Positions 29,784 through 39,377 of a DNA stretch of 64,000 bases are shown here, piece after piece. The stretch spans positions 62,001 through 126,000 of the forward strand of contig NZ_LZZW01000012.1 in NCBI RefSeq assembly GCF_014170375.1, in the 5' to 3' direction. The position numbers and the translations under genes are program-made. Under the pieces are notes generated by a model, which was given only the letters and a program-made list of their open reading frames with translations, was not told where the DNA came from and did not search any database. Each line of letters starts with the position of its first letter. Position 1 is the stretch's first letter. This stretch comes from Variovorax sp. UMC13. GTDB lineage: Bacteria; Pseudomonadota; Gammaproteobacteria; Burkholderiales; Burkholderiaceae_C.

Positions 29784-31109
29784 ATGTCTGTCACCGCTCC
29801 CCCCGCCGCGGGCGCCTCGGCCCCGCCGCGCGCCTACACCTCCGAGGAAAAACGCCACCGCATCTTCGCGATCATGGCCGCCTCCTCCGGCAACCTGGTC
29901 GAATGGTTCGACTTCTACGTCTACGCCTTCTCCGCGCTGTATTTCGCGCCGGCGTTCTTCCCCAAGTCCGACCCCACCGCACAGCTGCTCAACACCGCGG
30001 GCGTGTTCGCGGCCGGCTTCCTGATGCGCCCGATCGGCGGCTGGCTGTTCGGCCGCATCGCCGACCGGGTGGGCCGCAAGACCTCGATGCTGATCTCGGT
30101 CACGATGATGTGCGGTGGCTCGCTGGTCATCGCCTGCCTGCCGACCTATGCGCAGATCGGCGCCTGGGCGCCCTTCCTGCTCCTGGTGTGCCGGCTGTTC
30201 CAGGGCCTGTCGGTGGGCGGCGAATACGGCACCACCGCCACCTACATGAGCGAGATCGCGCTGCGCGGCCAGCGCGGCTTCTTCTCCTCCTTCCAGTACG
30301 TCACGCTGATCGGCGGCCAGCTGCTCGCGGTGCTGGTGATCGTGGTGCTCGAGCAGTTCCTCGACGAGGCCGAACTCAAGGCCTGGGGCTGGCGCATTCC
30401 CTTCGTGATCGGCGCCATCGCGGCCGTGGTCGCGCTGCTGCTGCGCCGCACATTGCACGAGACACAGACCGCCGAGGCCAAGGCCAACAAGGAAGCCGGC
30501 AGCATGGCCGGGCTGTTCAAGCACCACAAGGCGGCCTTCTTCACGGTGCTGGGCTACACGGCCGGCGGCTCGCTGATCTTCTACACCTTCACCACCTACA
30601 TGCAGAAGTACCTGGTGAACACGGTGCACCTGCCGATCAAGACCACCAGCTACGTGATGACCTGCGCGCTGTTCGTCTACATGTGCATGCAGCCGCTGTT
30701 CGGCATGCTGTCGGACCGCATCGGCCGGCGCAACAACATGCTGCTGTTCGGCGGCCTGGGCGCGCTCGCCACGGTGCCGATCCTGACCGCGCTGCAGCAT
30801 GTGACGAGCCCGATCGTGGCCTTCGTGCTGATCATCGTGGCGCTGGCCATCGTGAGCTTCTACACCTCGATCAGCGGCATCGTGAAGGCCGAGATGTTCC
30901 CGCCCGAAGTGCGCGCGCTGGGCGTGGGCCTGGCCTATGCGGTGGCCAACGCGATCTTCGGCGGCTCGGCCGAGTACGTGGCGTTGGGCCTCAAGAGCCT
31001 GGGCCACGAATCGGCCTTCTACTGGTACGTGACGGCGATGATGGTGATCGCCTTCCTGGTGAGCCTGCGGCTGCCCCGGCAGGCGAACTACCTGCACCAC
31101 GACCACTGA
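29784..31109 (+). CDS. kgtP: Alpha-ketoglutarate permease (MFS)
   Basis: The 441-residue, 12-helix major facilitator imports alpha-ketoglutarate with protons. It matches KgtP closely along its length, including [36 protein letters not shown] (MFS motif A), [19 protein letters not shown] and [16 protein letters not shown]. The start ATG 29784 follows AAGGCG. It is one of two organic-acid transporters in this section, with dctA about 5 kb away. Confidence 0.93.
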   Translation: MSVTAPPAAGASAPPRAYTSEEKRHRIFAIMAASSGNLVEWFDFYVYAFSALYFAPAFFPKSDPTAQLLNTAGVFAAGFLMRPIGGWLFGRIADRVGRKTSMLISVTMMCGGSLVIACLPTYAQIGAWAPFLLLVCRLFQGLSVGGEYGTTATYMSEIALRGQRGFFSSFQYVTLIGGQLLAVLVIVVLEQFLDEAELKAWGWRIPFVIGAIAAVVALLLRRTLHETQTAEAKANKEAGSMAGLFKHHKAAFFTVLGYTAGGSLIFYTFTTYMQKYLVNTVHLPIKTTSYVMTCALFVYMCMQPLFGMLSDRIGRRNNMLLFGGLGALATVPILTALQHVTSPIVAFVLIIVALAIVSFYTSISGIVKAEMFPPEVRALGVGLAYAVANAIFGGSAEYVALGLKSLGHESAFYWYVTAMMVIAFLVSLRLPRQANYLHHDH

Positions 31110-31119
31110 GCGAGAACGA

Positions 31120-32463
31120 TCAACGGCCCGCGGCCGGCACCCGCGTCGCCAGCGCGGGCGGCGTGTAGTCGGGCCGCAGCTGGCAGCCCTTGCCGAAGTC
31201 GGCTTCGTACTGCGCACACAGCTGCGCGACCTTCTGCGGCGTGGGCTTCTCGCCGCGATCGATCCAGTCGAGCAGCGCGCGCATCAGCGCCGGGTACTCC
31301 GGATCGCTGAGGTAGCTGTGGGTCGACTGTTCGCTGAAGGTCTGCACCAGCCGGTCCGAGGCGCCGGCCGCGTCGACGATGTCCTTGTAGCTGTGCTCGA
31401 GCTCGACGAAGGCCGTCGGGTCATGGATGGCGTGTAGCGTGAGCACCGGCAGGCGCAGGCGCCCGCCGGGCCGGCTGTCGGCCGCGAGCGCCGCCACGGC
31501 CACGGGGTCGGCCTCGTAGCGCAGCACGCCGGCGTTCAAGGCCGCATCGTCGCTCGAGCCGCTGTAGACCACCTTCGCATTGCCGAAGGGGTTGCGGTCG
31601 CCGAGCCGCTTCTGCGTGAGATCCCTGAACAGGAAGGTGGCCCAGCTCAGGTGGCTGAGCAGGCTGCGCTCGGGAATGCGCACCACCGACAGGATGGTCT
31701 GCAGCCGCTGCGCCTGCTCGGGGCTGCGTTGTGCCGCGGGCAGGCCGACGCCGGTGCACTCGCGCACGCGTTCGGCCAGCTCGGCATGCGTGAGCGTCGC
31801 GCCCGCCGGCAGGCCCTGCCACAGCGGGTAGGCCGGCTCGTCGGGCCGCGGATGGTTGCGGCAGACGTACTGGTAGACCACACGCAGGTCGAGCCGGAAT
31901 TCGTAGGCGTTGCCGCCACCGCTGAGCACGCCGCTGGTCAACAGCACGCCGTCGTAGGCCGGCCGCTGGCCCGGCACCGGGCCGTAGCGTTCGGCGGCCT
32001 TCGAGGCGACCCCGCCGCCATAGCTCTGGCCATGCAGCACGGTGCGCCGCGGCTGGCCGAAGGACTGCACGAAGAGGCGGCGCAGGCGTTCGGTGTCCTC
32101 GCCCGCCATGGTCACGCCGTAGCCGCCACGGCGGTAGGTCGAGCCGGCCCAAGCATAGCCGGCCTTGACCATCACCGACCAGCGCTGCAGGTCCTCGGCG
32201 CCGCGCGCCAGGGTCGGCGCGCCCAGCTCCGGGCCGCCGTGCGTGTGCATCACCAGCACATCGCGCTGCCAGCCGGCGGGGATCGCGATCCAGTAGAGCG
32301 CGCCCTCGGCATCGCGGCCGTTGTAGCAGCGTGCATCGGCCGGCACGCTGGCCGGGCAGGCGGCCGGCTGCGGGGCCGTGGCGTCAGGCGCGGCGCTGGC
32401 CGCGCCCACGACGCAGGCCAGGCCGAAGGCGAGCGCGGCGCGACGGCCTTGGCGCGCGTTCAA
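31120..32463 (-). CDS. Secreted alpha/beta hydrolase
   Basis: This 447-residue protein begins at a TTG that overlaps the stop codon of the preceding tannase-like gene (TTGA), so translation is probably coupled. A signal peptide (LAFGLACVVGAASA) precedes an alpha/beta-hydrolase domain with an oxyanion segment VLVMHTHGGPE and the nucleophile elbow LHGQSYGGGV. A His near TLHAIHDP or STHSY would complete the triad. Family members include peptidases and esterases; the substrate is not assignable. Tight linkage to the tannase-like lipoprotein suggests they act on the same polymer or ester outside the cytoplasm. Confidence 0.72.
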   Translation of the reverse strand: MNARQGRRAALAFGLACVVGAASAAPDATAPQPAACPASVPADARCYNGRDAEGALYWIAIPAGWQRDVLVMHTHGGPELGAPTLARGAEDLQRWSVMVKAGYAWAGSTYRRGGYGVTMAGEDTERLRRLFVQSFGQPRRTVLHGQSYGGGVASKAAERYGPVPGQRPAYDGVLLTSGVLSGGGNAYEFRLDLRVVYQYVCRNHPRPDEPAYPLWQGLPAGATLTHAELAERVRECTGVGLPAAQRSPEQAQRLQTILSVVRIPERSLLSHLSWATFLFRDLTQKRLGDRNPFGNAKVVYSGSSDDAALNAGVLRYEADPVAVAALAADSRPGGRLRLPVLTLHAIHDPTAFVELEHSYKDIVDAAGASDRLVQTFSEQSTHSYLSDPEYPALMRALLDWIDRGEKPTPQKVAQLCAQYEADFGKGCQLRPDYTPPALATRVPAAGR

Positions 32464-35180
32464 TTCCGCACCCCGAGTTCGAAGGCCGCGCCGCTGCCGC
32501 CCTGCGCGACGAAGCCCAGCACGCCCGCGCTGTGGATGAAATGGCCGGCCCGCGTGCCGCTGCCCTGCAGCACGCCCAGCACCGGGCTGTCGGCCACCAG
32601 CGTGCCGGTCGCGCCGCCGAGGTTCAGGCTGCTGCCCGCAAGGGTCGCCTCGTGCGCCGTGCCGTCGCTGCCGGCCATCAGGTAGCGGCCATCGGCCGCG
32701 CCCGCCACCACGCCCTGCTGCACCGCCTGCAGGCGCAGGCCGAAGCGCGTGCCCGACTCGCGCACCAGGAACAGCGGCACCGTGGTGGCGCCCACCTTGC
32801 CGAAGATCACCGAGCCGCTCGGCGTGCCGCCGGTGGTGGTGGCCGAACCGGTCGGCGAGGTGCTCATCATGTCGAAGGCATTGCGGCCGGCGTTGTACAC
32901 GAGGTAGCCCTTGGTGGTGGAGGTGCAGTCCGCATCGTAGGTCATGAAGCCACCCGTCACCGGGTCCTGGCAGGACTGGAAGGTCCCCGCGTTGCGCACG
33001 CGCGTCGATCCCGCGTAGCCGCTGGCCGTGCCGCCCGCGCCGTACTGCACGCCGGCGCTGTTGAAGATGTTGGCGACCGGGTTGAAGGTCGCCGGGGCCG
33101 CACTGTTCTCGAAGCTGTTCTGGAACGCGATCAGCGGCACGAAGCTGTTGCCGCTGGGCGTCGCGATGCCGCCCTGCACCACGCCGCCGGCGCCCAGCAC
33201 GAAGGTCGCGCCGTTCTCGGCGCTGCCGTAGCTGCAGGCGCCCAGCGGCAGCAGCGTGCCCGTGCGCTGCGTGCCGGCCGGGCGCTGCAGGCTGGCATCC
33301 AGCGTGAGCGTGTAGTGCAGCGTGGCCGGGTCGAGCGACAGGCGCAGCTCCTCGCCGAGGAAGTCGCCGCCCTTGTAGACCGTGGCGACCGCGGGCAGGT
33401 TCGGGCAGGCCAGCGGGTCGACCGTCTCGGTCACGCAGCTGTAGTTGACCGCCGCGTCCAGGCTGCCGCTGCCCTTGTACTTGGGCCAGGCCGGGAACTG
33501 GCACAGCGGCCGAGTGCGGCCATAGGTGGCGGGCACCGCGTCGACCGCCACGCCGGTGGCGGGCGCGAGGCCACCCTCGACCCAGTTCTCCAGCGCCGCC
33601 AGCGAGTCCCAGTTGGGAATGAAGACGCCGGTGCCGTGACCCATGCCCGGCACCGTGTAGAAGCGCACGCCCTGGTCGACCGCGGCCTGCCCCACGGTGG
33701 CGACCACGCGCCGGTAGTAGTCGATGGTCGAGTTGGGGCTGATCACCTCGTCGCCCAGGCCGTGCAGCAGGATCAGCCGGCCGCCGCGCGCCAGGAAGGG
33801 CCGCAGGTCGGGGTCGGTCGCGTCGGTGATGGCCGAGGCCTCGACGACGCGCGCGGTGAACGCGCCCGGGTCGAGCGGATCGAGCGTGAGCGAATCGAAG
33901 GTGGCGTTGCGCGTCACGAAGAACTTGGCCCACTGGTCGCCGGTGACGTACATGTTGGCGTCGGCCGAGGTCGCGGGATTGCCCGGCGTGCGGCGCGTGC
34001 CGAGGTCGCGCGTGGTGAAGGGGCCGGCCACCAGCGCGCCTTCGAGGATGTTGTAGCCGCCGGCGCGCGTGGTGCCGTTGGCGAGCGCGTAGCGGGTGAA
34101 TTCGAGCGGCGACTCGATCGCGCGGATGCTCGCGAGCTGCGGGTCCGACAGGCAGCCGTCGCCGCTGTCGGTGCCGCCGCTGCAGCGCAAGCTGTCGAGG
34201 ATCTGCGTGTTGAGCTGGCGGCAGCTCTCGACGTTGCTCACGATGCCGTCGGCCGCGCCGTCGAGCTTGTCGCAGGCGGCCAGCACGGTGCGCTGCACCA
34301 GCAGCGTCTTCGCGACGTTGAGCCAGCCGGCACCGCCGTTGGCGTAGAGCGCACGGCCCACCGCCAGGTTCGACAGCCGGGTGCCGGCGTAGTTGAGCGC
34401 CGGCTCGTTGGCGATCACGCCGTCGTAGTCGGCGGGCCAGCGCTGGATGTGGGCCAGCGCGTCGCGCCCGCCGGTGGAGGTGCCGAGGAAGTAGGCATGC
34501 GCCGGCGCGCGTCCGTAGTGCGCCTGCACCAGCTGCAGCGCCACGTCGTGCGTCTTCTTCAGCGCCTGCCCGCCGTAGTTGGCCAGCGCCTCGTCGTTGG
34601 CGGCGAACTGCGCGTCGGTGATGCTGCCGCTCTGGTGGCCGCCGTCGTCGCCGAAGGTCACGTAGCCCAACGCGAGAGGCGCGGGCTTGTCGATCGGGCC
34701 GAAGCGGATCGGCTCGGTGCCGTCGATCAGCCGGCCGTTGAAGCCGCCGCCGCCGAAGTGGATCAGCTTGCGGTTCCACTGCTGCGGCAGGTTGACCGCG
34801 AACTGGATCACCGGCGCCTGCGCATCGATGGGCTGGATGGTGCCGCGCACCCGGCAGTAATCGCCCAGCGTGTTGCCGGCATCGCCGGCGCCCACGGCCG
34901 TCGCCGTGGTGATGGTGGCCCCCTGCGTCGGCAGGCCGATGCGCGCGGGCGCGATGACCGTGCCGGCCAGCGCGCTGCAGGCCACCAAAGGTGCCGTCGG
35001 CACTTCGGGCTGCGGTGGGGGGCCGTCGGGATCGGCGCCGGTCGGGGGCGGCTGGGTGGCAACCGGCGGCACGGCGGCACCATCGCTGCCGCCGCCGCAG
35101 GCGGTCAACAGCAGGGCAAGGCCGAAGAGTGCCGGCAGCGCGGTGGCACGGCCGGCGAGAAGAGGATGGCGCAAAGGCAT
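32460..35180 (-). CDS. Tannase/feruloyl-esterase family lipoprotein with C-terminal extension
   Basis: The 906-residue protein has a lipoprotein signal (LFGLALLLTAC, lipidated Cys28) and a Pro-rich linker. The tannase/feruloyl esterase domain spans about 65-560: nucleophile Ser235 in FLGTSTGGRDAL, LILLHGLGDEVISPNSTIDYY with the probable Asp, and His515 in VPGMGHGTG. Known enzymes cut gallate or ferulate esters. The usual paired cysteines next to the catalytic Ser and His (CS-D-HC motif) are both replaced here (TS and HG). The last 340 or so residues form a beta-rich, Ser/Thr/Gly-rich extension of unknown role. ATG 35180 is chosen because it gives the lipoprotein signal. Confidence 0.82.
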   Translation of the reverse strand: MPLRHPLLAGRATALPALFGLALLLTACGGGSDGAAVPPVATQPPPTGADPDGPPPQPEVPTAPLVACSALAGTVIAPARIGLPTQGATITTATAVGAGDAGNTLGDYCRVRGTIQPIDAQAPVIQFAVNLPQQWNRKLIHFGGGGFNGRLIDGTEPIRFGPIDKPAPLALGYVTFGDDGGHQSGSITDAQFAANDEALANYGGQALKKTHDVALQLVQAHYGRAPAHAYFLGTSTGGRDALAHIQRWPADYDGVIANEPALNYAGTRLSNLAVGRALYANGGAGWLNVAKTLLVQRTVLAACDKLDGAADGIVSNVESCRQLNTQILDSLRCSGGTDSGDGCLSDPQLASIRAIESPLEFTRYALANGTTRAGGYNILEGALVAGPFTTRDLGTRRTPGNPATSADANMYVTGDQWAKFFVTRNATFDSLTLDPLDPGAFTARVVEASAITDATDPDLRPFLARGGRLILLHGLGDEVISPNSTIDYYRRVVATVGQAAVDQGVRFYTVPGMGHGTGVFIPNWDSLAALENWVEGGLAPATGVAVDAVPATYGRTRPLCQFPAWPKYKGSGSLDAAVNYSCVTETVDPLACPNLPAVATVYKGGDFLGEELRLSLDPATLHYTLTLDASLQRPAGTQRTGTLLPLGACSYGSAENGATFVLGAGGVVQGGIATPSGNSFVPLIAFQNSFENSAAPATFNPVANIFNSAGVQYGAGGTASGYAGSTRVRNAGTFQSCQDPVTGGFMTYDADCTSTTKGYLVYNAGRNAFDMMSTSPTGSATTTGGTPSGSVIFGKVGATTVPLFLVRESGTRFGLRLQAVQQGVVAGAADGRYLMAGSDGTAHEATLAGSSLNLGGATGTLVADSPVLGVLQGSGTRAGHFIHSAGVLGFVAQGGSGAAFELGVRN

Positions 35181-35355
35181 GGGTGTCTCCGAACGGGGAC
35201 CTCGCGGGGCCCCTTGGTGATGGGCGAGCCGACGATAGGCGGCACGCCAACCCCAGGTCAAATACGAAAACAGGACCCGTTCGATACTTGAAAGATATGG
35301 AGATGCGCGCGCGTCTCCTCGGCCCATGCAGGCGCCGGCCCGCCTCGGGCGCGGG

Positions 35356-36708
35356 TCAGGCGCGTGGCGCCTCGCCAGCCATGCGCTCGGTCTTTGCGTT
35401 GAGCAGCACCTCGGGCTCGTTGGCCTCGACCCAGCTCTCGTTGTTGAGGGCCGCGTGCAGTCGCTTCTCGTCGAGCTCGTCGGTCCACTTGGCCACCACG
35501 ATGGTGGCCACGCCGTTGCCGATCAGGTTGGTCAGCGCGCGCGCCTCGGACATGAAGCGGTCGATGCCGAGGATCAGCGCCAGGCCCGCCACCGGCACAT
35601 GGCCCACGGCCGACAGCGTGGCCGCCAGCACGATGAAGCCGCTGCCGGTGACGCCGGCCGCGCCCTTGGAAGTCAGCAGCAGCACCGCCAGCAGCGTGAT
35701 CTCCTGCACCAGCGTCATGTCGGTGTTGGTGGCCTGCGCGATGAACACCGCGGCCATCGTGAGGTAGATCGAGGTGCCGTCGAGGTTGAAGGAGTAGCCG
35801 GTCGGGATCACCAGGCCCACGCAGGTCTTCTTGGCGCCCAGGTTCTCCATCTTCTCCATCATGCGCGGCAGCACCGATTCGGACGACGAGGTGCCCAGCA
35901 CGATCAGCAGTTCTTCCTTGATGTACTTGATGAACTTCCAGATGCTGAAGCCGTGGAAGCGCGCGATGCCGCCCAGCACCACGAAGATGAACAGCAGGCA
36001 GGTCAGGTAGAACACGCCCATCAGCTTGCCCAGCGAGAACAGCGAGCCGATGCCGTACTTGCCGATGGTGAAGGCCATGGCGCCGAAGGCACCGATGGGC
36101 GCCAGCTTCATGATGTAGTTGACGATCACGAACAGCACGTGCGAGCCCTTCTCGATCACGTCGAACACCAGCGTGCCGCGGCCGCCGAACTTGTGCAGCG
36201 CGAAGCCGAACAGCACGGCGATCAGCAGCACCTGCAGGATCTCGCCCTTGGCGAAGGCGTCGACCAGCGTGTTGGGGATGATGTTGATCAGGAAGTCGAC
36301 CGTGCCCTGCATCTTGCCCGGGCCGGTGTAGGCGGCGATGGACTTGGTGTCGATGGTGGACGGGTCGATGTTCATGCCCGCGCCGGGCTTGAACACGTTG
36401 ACCAGCACCAGCCCGACCACCAGCGCGATGCTGCTCACGACCTCGAAGTACAGCAGCGCCAGGCCGCCGGTCTTGCCGACCTTCTTCATGTCCTCCATGC
36501 CGGCGATGCCGACCACCACGGTGCAGAAGATGATCGGCGCGATCATCATCTTGATGAGCTTGATGAAGGCGTCGCCCAGCGGCTTCATCGATTCGCCGAC
36601 CTGGGGATAGAAGTAGCCCAGGGCCACGCCGATGATCACCGCGGTGATGACCTGGACGTAGAGCGACCGATAGAGGGGAAGCTTGGTCGTGCTTGGCTGT
36701 GTTGTCAT
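35356..36708 (-). CDS. dctA: C4-dicarboxylate transporter DctA
   Basis: This 450-residue sodium/proton:dicarboxylate symporter of the DAACS family takes up succinate, fumarate and malate. Characteristic segments are [36 protein letters not shown], the Ser-rich re-entrant loop [28 protein letters not shown] and [15 protein letters not shown]. Length is normal. It probably has its own promoter in the 112-nt gap before it. No sigma-54 site was recognised there, and no dctBD genes are in view. Confidence 0.95.
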   Translation of the reverse strand: MTTQPSTTKLPLYRSLYVQVITAVIIGVALGYFYPQVGESMKPLGDAFIKLIKMMIAPIIFCTVVVGIAGMEDMKKVGKTGGLALLYFEVVSSIALVVGLVLVNVFKPGAGMNIDPSTIDTKSIAAYTGPGKMQGTVDFLINIIPNTLVDAFAKGEILQVLLIAVLFGFALHKFGGRGTLVFDVIEKGSHVLFVIVNYIMKLAPIGAFGAMAFTIGKYGIGSLFSLGKLMGVFYLTCLLFIFVVLGGIARFHGFSIWKFIKYIKEELLIVLGTSSSESVLPRMMEKMENLGAKKTCVGLVIPTGYSFNLDGTSIYLTMAAVFIAQATNTDMTLVQEITLLAVLLLTSKGAAGVTGSGFIVLAATLSAVGHVPVAGLALILGIDRFMSEARALTNLIGNGVATIVVAKWTDELDEKRLHAALNNESWVEANEPEVLLNAKTERMAGEAPRA

Positions 36709-36820
36709 GTTTTTGCCTGCAGGAAAGTGAAGGTGTCTGCGCGCGGAAAGCGTCGAAGCGTCTGGTGCTCGGCCCGCCGGTGCGGGCGTGGATTCTCCTC
36801 CTTGCGGTGCAGGCTTTCAG

Positions 36821-37381
36821 TCAGTCGGCGGTCAGCCAGCGTTCGGGGTAATGTGAAACGAAGCCCTCCGGCGTGAGGTTCAGCAGGGCCGAATAGCCGA
36901 AGCGCGGCGCCTCGTACCAGCAGGCACCGGCGCTGCGTTGCGCATAACGTTGTTCGAGCAGCCCCAGGCTGCGTTCGTCGGCATCCAGCCAGGCGGCCGG
37001 CGCATCGGCGGCCTCGCCCGGTTTCAGGCCCAGGCGCCGCAGCGCGATCAGGTTGGTGGCGGGCGTGAAGCCCAGGTCGAGGTCCATGCAGTGCGCCAGG
37101 TCGGGCACCGCCTCGTCGTTGAGCAGCCAGCCGCCGCGCGCGTTGCGCGTGACCGACAGGTCGATGTTCTCGCCGTCGACCCAGCCGCGCACCGTGCCCC
37201 ATTGGGTGTGCCACAGCGCATCGCAGCGCACCCGGTAGTGGAGCTGGACATGCCGGCCCTGCGGGTCGGAAAAGACGGCGGCACCGTCGAGCTGCCATGC
37301 CGTGTCGTTGCGCTCGAGCCGGCAGGCGTCGTGGCCTGGTGCGTCGAGGCGGCGCCAGAGGATCGAGGCGACGGTGTGCAT
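36821..37381 (-). CDS. Putative glycolipid-binding family protein
   Basis: The 186-residue soluble protein has a Trp-rich N-terminal strand pattern (ILWRRLDAPGHDACRLE), VRCDALWHTQWGTVRGW and a conserved-looking DLDLGFTPATNLIALRR, as in proteins annotated as putative glycolipid-binding (PF06475). There is no signal peptide. Function is not established for the family. The start ATG 37381 is chosen over an upstream alternative that would add 12 basic residues. It is divergent from dinB. Confidence 0.65.
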   Translation of the reverse strand: MHTVASILWRRLDAPGHDACRLERNDTAWQLDGAAVFSDPQGRHVQLHYRVRCDALWHTQWGTVRGWVDGENIDLSVTRNARGGWLLNDEAVPDLAHCMDLDLGFTPATNLIALRRLGLKPGEAADAPAAWLDADERSLGLLEQRYAQRSAGACWYEAPRFGYSALLNLTPEGFVSHYPERWLTAD

Positions 37382-37455
37382 GGGCGCGATGATGGCGCGC
37401 CGCCGGGCCCGGCGCAAGCGCTGTACAAGGTTTCGTCACAAGCGAAAATCATGCT

Positions 37456-38688
37456 GTGACCGTTGTTTCCCCTTCTCCCTTGCGCCGCATCGCCCATCTG
37501 GACATGGATGCGTTCTTCGCGTCGGTGGAGCTGCTGCGCTATCCCCAGCTCAAGGGGCTGCCGATGGTGATCGGCGGCGGGCGGCGCAAGGTCGACGAGA
37601 TCGTGGAGCGCGACCATGCCGGGCGGGCGCTGTCCGAGATCCCGGTCGAGGCTTTCCCGCTGCTCAAGGACTACGTGGGCCGCGGCGTGATCACCACCGC
37701 CACCTACGCCGCGCGCCAGTTCGGCGTGGGCTCGGCCATGGGCATGATGAAGGCCGCCAAGCTGTGCCCCCAGGCAATCGTGCTGCCGGTGGACTTCGAC
37801 GAGGTGCGGCGGCTGTCGCGGCTGTTCAAGAGCGTGATCCGCGAGATCGCGCCGGTGGTGGAAGACCGCGGCGTCGACGAGGTCTACATCGATTTCACCG
37901 AAGTGCCCGGCGGCCAGCGCGAGGGCGGCCGGGTGCTGGCGCGGCTGATCCAGAAATCGATCTTCCAGGCCACCGGCCTGACCTGCTCGATCGGCGTGGC
38001 GCCCAACAAGCTGATCGCCAAGCTGGCCAGCGAGTTCGACAAGCCCAACGGCATCTCGATCGTCTACGCGAGCGACCTGGAGCCCCGGATCTGGCCGCTG
38101 CCCTGCCGCAAGGTCAACGGCATCGGCCCCAAGGCCGACGAAAAGCTCAAGCGCCTGGGCATAGCGACCGTGGGCCAGCTGGCGGCGCGCGACCGCGACT
38201 GGCTGATCGCGAATTTCGGCAAGGCCACGGGCGCCTGGATGCACGAGGTGTCCTGGGGTCGCGACGACCGGCCGGTGGTCACGGAAAGCGAGCCGGTCTC
38301 GATGAGCCGCGAGACCACCTTCGACCGCGACCTGCACGCGGTGCGCGACCGGGCCGAGCTGGGCGCGATCTTCACCCACCTGTGCGAGAAGGTGGCGGAA
38401 GACCTGCGGCGCAAGGGCTACGTGGGCAAGACCATCGGCATCAAGCTGCGCTACGACGACTTCAAGAGCGCCACCCGCGACCAGACCATCGACCGCTTCA
38501 CCGACGACGGCAAAACCATCCGCCAGATCGGCGGCCAGTGCCTCAAGCGGGTGCCGCTGGAGCGCCCGCTGCGGCTGCTGGGCGTGCGCGTGGGCGCGCT
38601 GGCCAAGGCGGGCAGCCCGGAGGCGCTGGCGCCGGCCGGCACGCGCGCGGCGGCGGAACCGGTCTCGACCACCGCGTCGCTGTTCTGA
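37456..38688 (+). CDS. dinB: DNA polymerase IV (Y-family)
   Basis: This 410-residue translesion polymerase starts at GTG 37456. Palm catalytic residues are in HLDMDAFFASVE (Asp16, steric-gate Phe) and RGVDEVYIDFTE (Asp-Glu). The little-finger domain ends the conserved part. Compared with E. coli DinB there is about a 28-residue insertion in the fingers between VIGGG and GRGVITTATYAAR. The C-terminus ends TASLF, a reduced version of the beta-clamp binding peptide. No LexA box was recognised upstream. The DUF2459 gene begins 1 nt after the stop. Confidence 0.93.
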   Translation: MTVVSPSPLRRIAHLDMDAFFASVELLRYPQLKGLPMVIGGGRRKVDEIVERDHAGRALSEIPVEAFPLLKDYVGRGVITTATYAARQFGVGSAMGMMKAAKLCPQAIVLPVDFDEVRRLSRLFKSVIREIAPVVEDRGVDEVYIDFTEVPGGQREGGRVLARLIQKSIFQATGLTCSIGVAPNKLIAKLASEFDKPNGISIVYASDLEPRIWPLPCRKVNGIGPKADEKLKRLGIATVGQLAARDRDWLIANFGKATGAWMHEVSWGRDDRPVVTESEPVSMSRETTFDRDLHAVRDRAELGAIFTHLCEKVAEDLRRKGYVGKTIGIKLRYDDFKSATRDQTIDRFTDDGKTIRQIGGQCLKRVPLERPLRLLGVRVGALAKAGSPEALAPAGTRAAAEPVSTTASLF

Positions 38689-38689
38689 G

Positions 38690-39367
38690 ATGGCACGCTG
38701 GTTGCGGCGCATCGCCTTCGCACTGCTGGGCTTGCTGGCCGCCCTCGGGCTGTATGTCGCAGTGGCCTTCGCGCTGGTGTTCTGGCCGGCCAACGCCGGC
38801 CCGGCCCGCGAGCCGCCCGAAGTCGAGGCCTGGGTGCTGAGCAACGGCGTGCACACAGACCTGGTGCTGCCGATCCGCTCGGCCGCCATCGACTGGCGGC
38901 AGCTCTTCCCGCTCGCGGACTTCCAGGCCGTGCCGGCCGATGCCGAGTTCGTCGCCATCGGCTGGGGCGACCGCGAGTTCTACCTGCACACCCCCACCTG
39001 GGCCGACCTCACGGCCAGGCGCGCGGTCGGGGCGCTGCTGGGCGGCAACCGCGCGCTGCTGCACGTGAGCTACCTGCAGCGCGCGCAGCTGCGCCAGGGC
39101 GCCTACCGGCTGCCGCTCTCGGCCGCGCAGTACGCACGGCTGGTGGACCATGTGCGCGCCGCGCTGCTTTCGGGCCGCGCGACACCCATCGCGGGTGCGC
39201 ACTACGACGCGCAGGACGCCTTCTACGAAGCCGAGGGCGGCTACAACCTGTTCGAGACCTGCAACACCTGGACCGGCCGCGGGCTGCGGCGCGCGGGCGT
39301 CACGGTGAGCCGCTGGACGCCCTTCGACTTCAACGTGACCTGGCACCTGGCGCCGGCGGTGCCCTGA
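38690..39367 (+). CDS. DUF2459 / TIGR02117 family protein
   Basis: The 225-residue protein has one N-terminal transmembrane helix (LLGLLAALGLYVAVAFALVFW) and a periplasmic domain. The domain contains VLSNGVHTDLVLPI (His near the start of the domain), FVAIGWGDREFYLHTP and LFETCNTWTGRGLR (conserved Cys), which suggests a papain-like Cys-His fold. The family is named from its occurrence near urease genes in some bacteria and its function is unknown. Its ATG follows the dinB stop by one base, so it is probably co-transcribed with dinB. Confidence 0.8.
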   Translation: MARWLRRIAFALLGLLAALGLYVAVAFALVFWPANAGPAREPPEVEAWVLSNGVHTDLVLPIRSAAIDWRQLFPLADFQAVPADAEFVAIGWGDREFYLHTPTWADLTARRAVGALLGGNRALLHVSYLQRAQLRQGAYRLPLSAAQYARLVDHVRAALLSGRATPIAGAHYDAQDAFYEAEGGYNLFETCNTWTGRGLRRAGVTVSRWTPFDFNVTWHLAPAVP

Positions 39368-39377
39368 GCGCGGTGGC

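Noticed and set aside
27338-29794. Minus-strand extension upstream of the small lipoprotein, opposite pbpC
   Set aside because: It is antisense to pbpC; only the last 68 codons, with a lipoprotein signal and own ATG, are credible.
37420-37456. Possible LexA box before dinB
   Set aside because: A CTGT half is present but no ACAG partner at the correct spacing.
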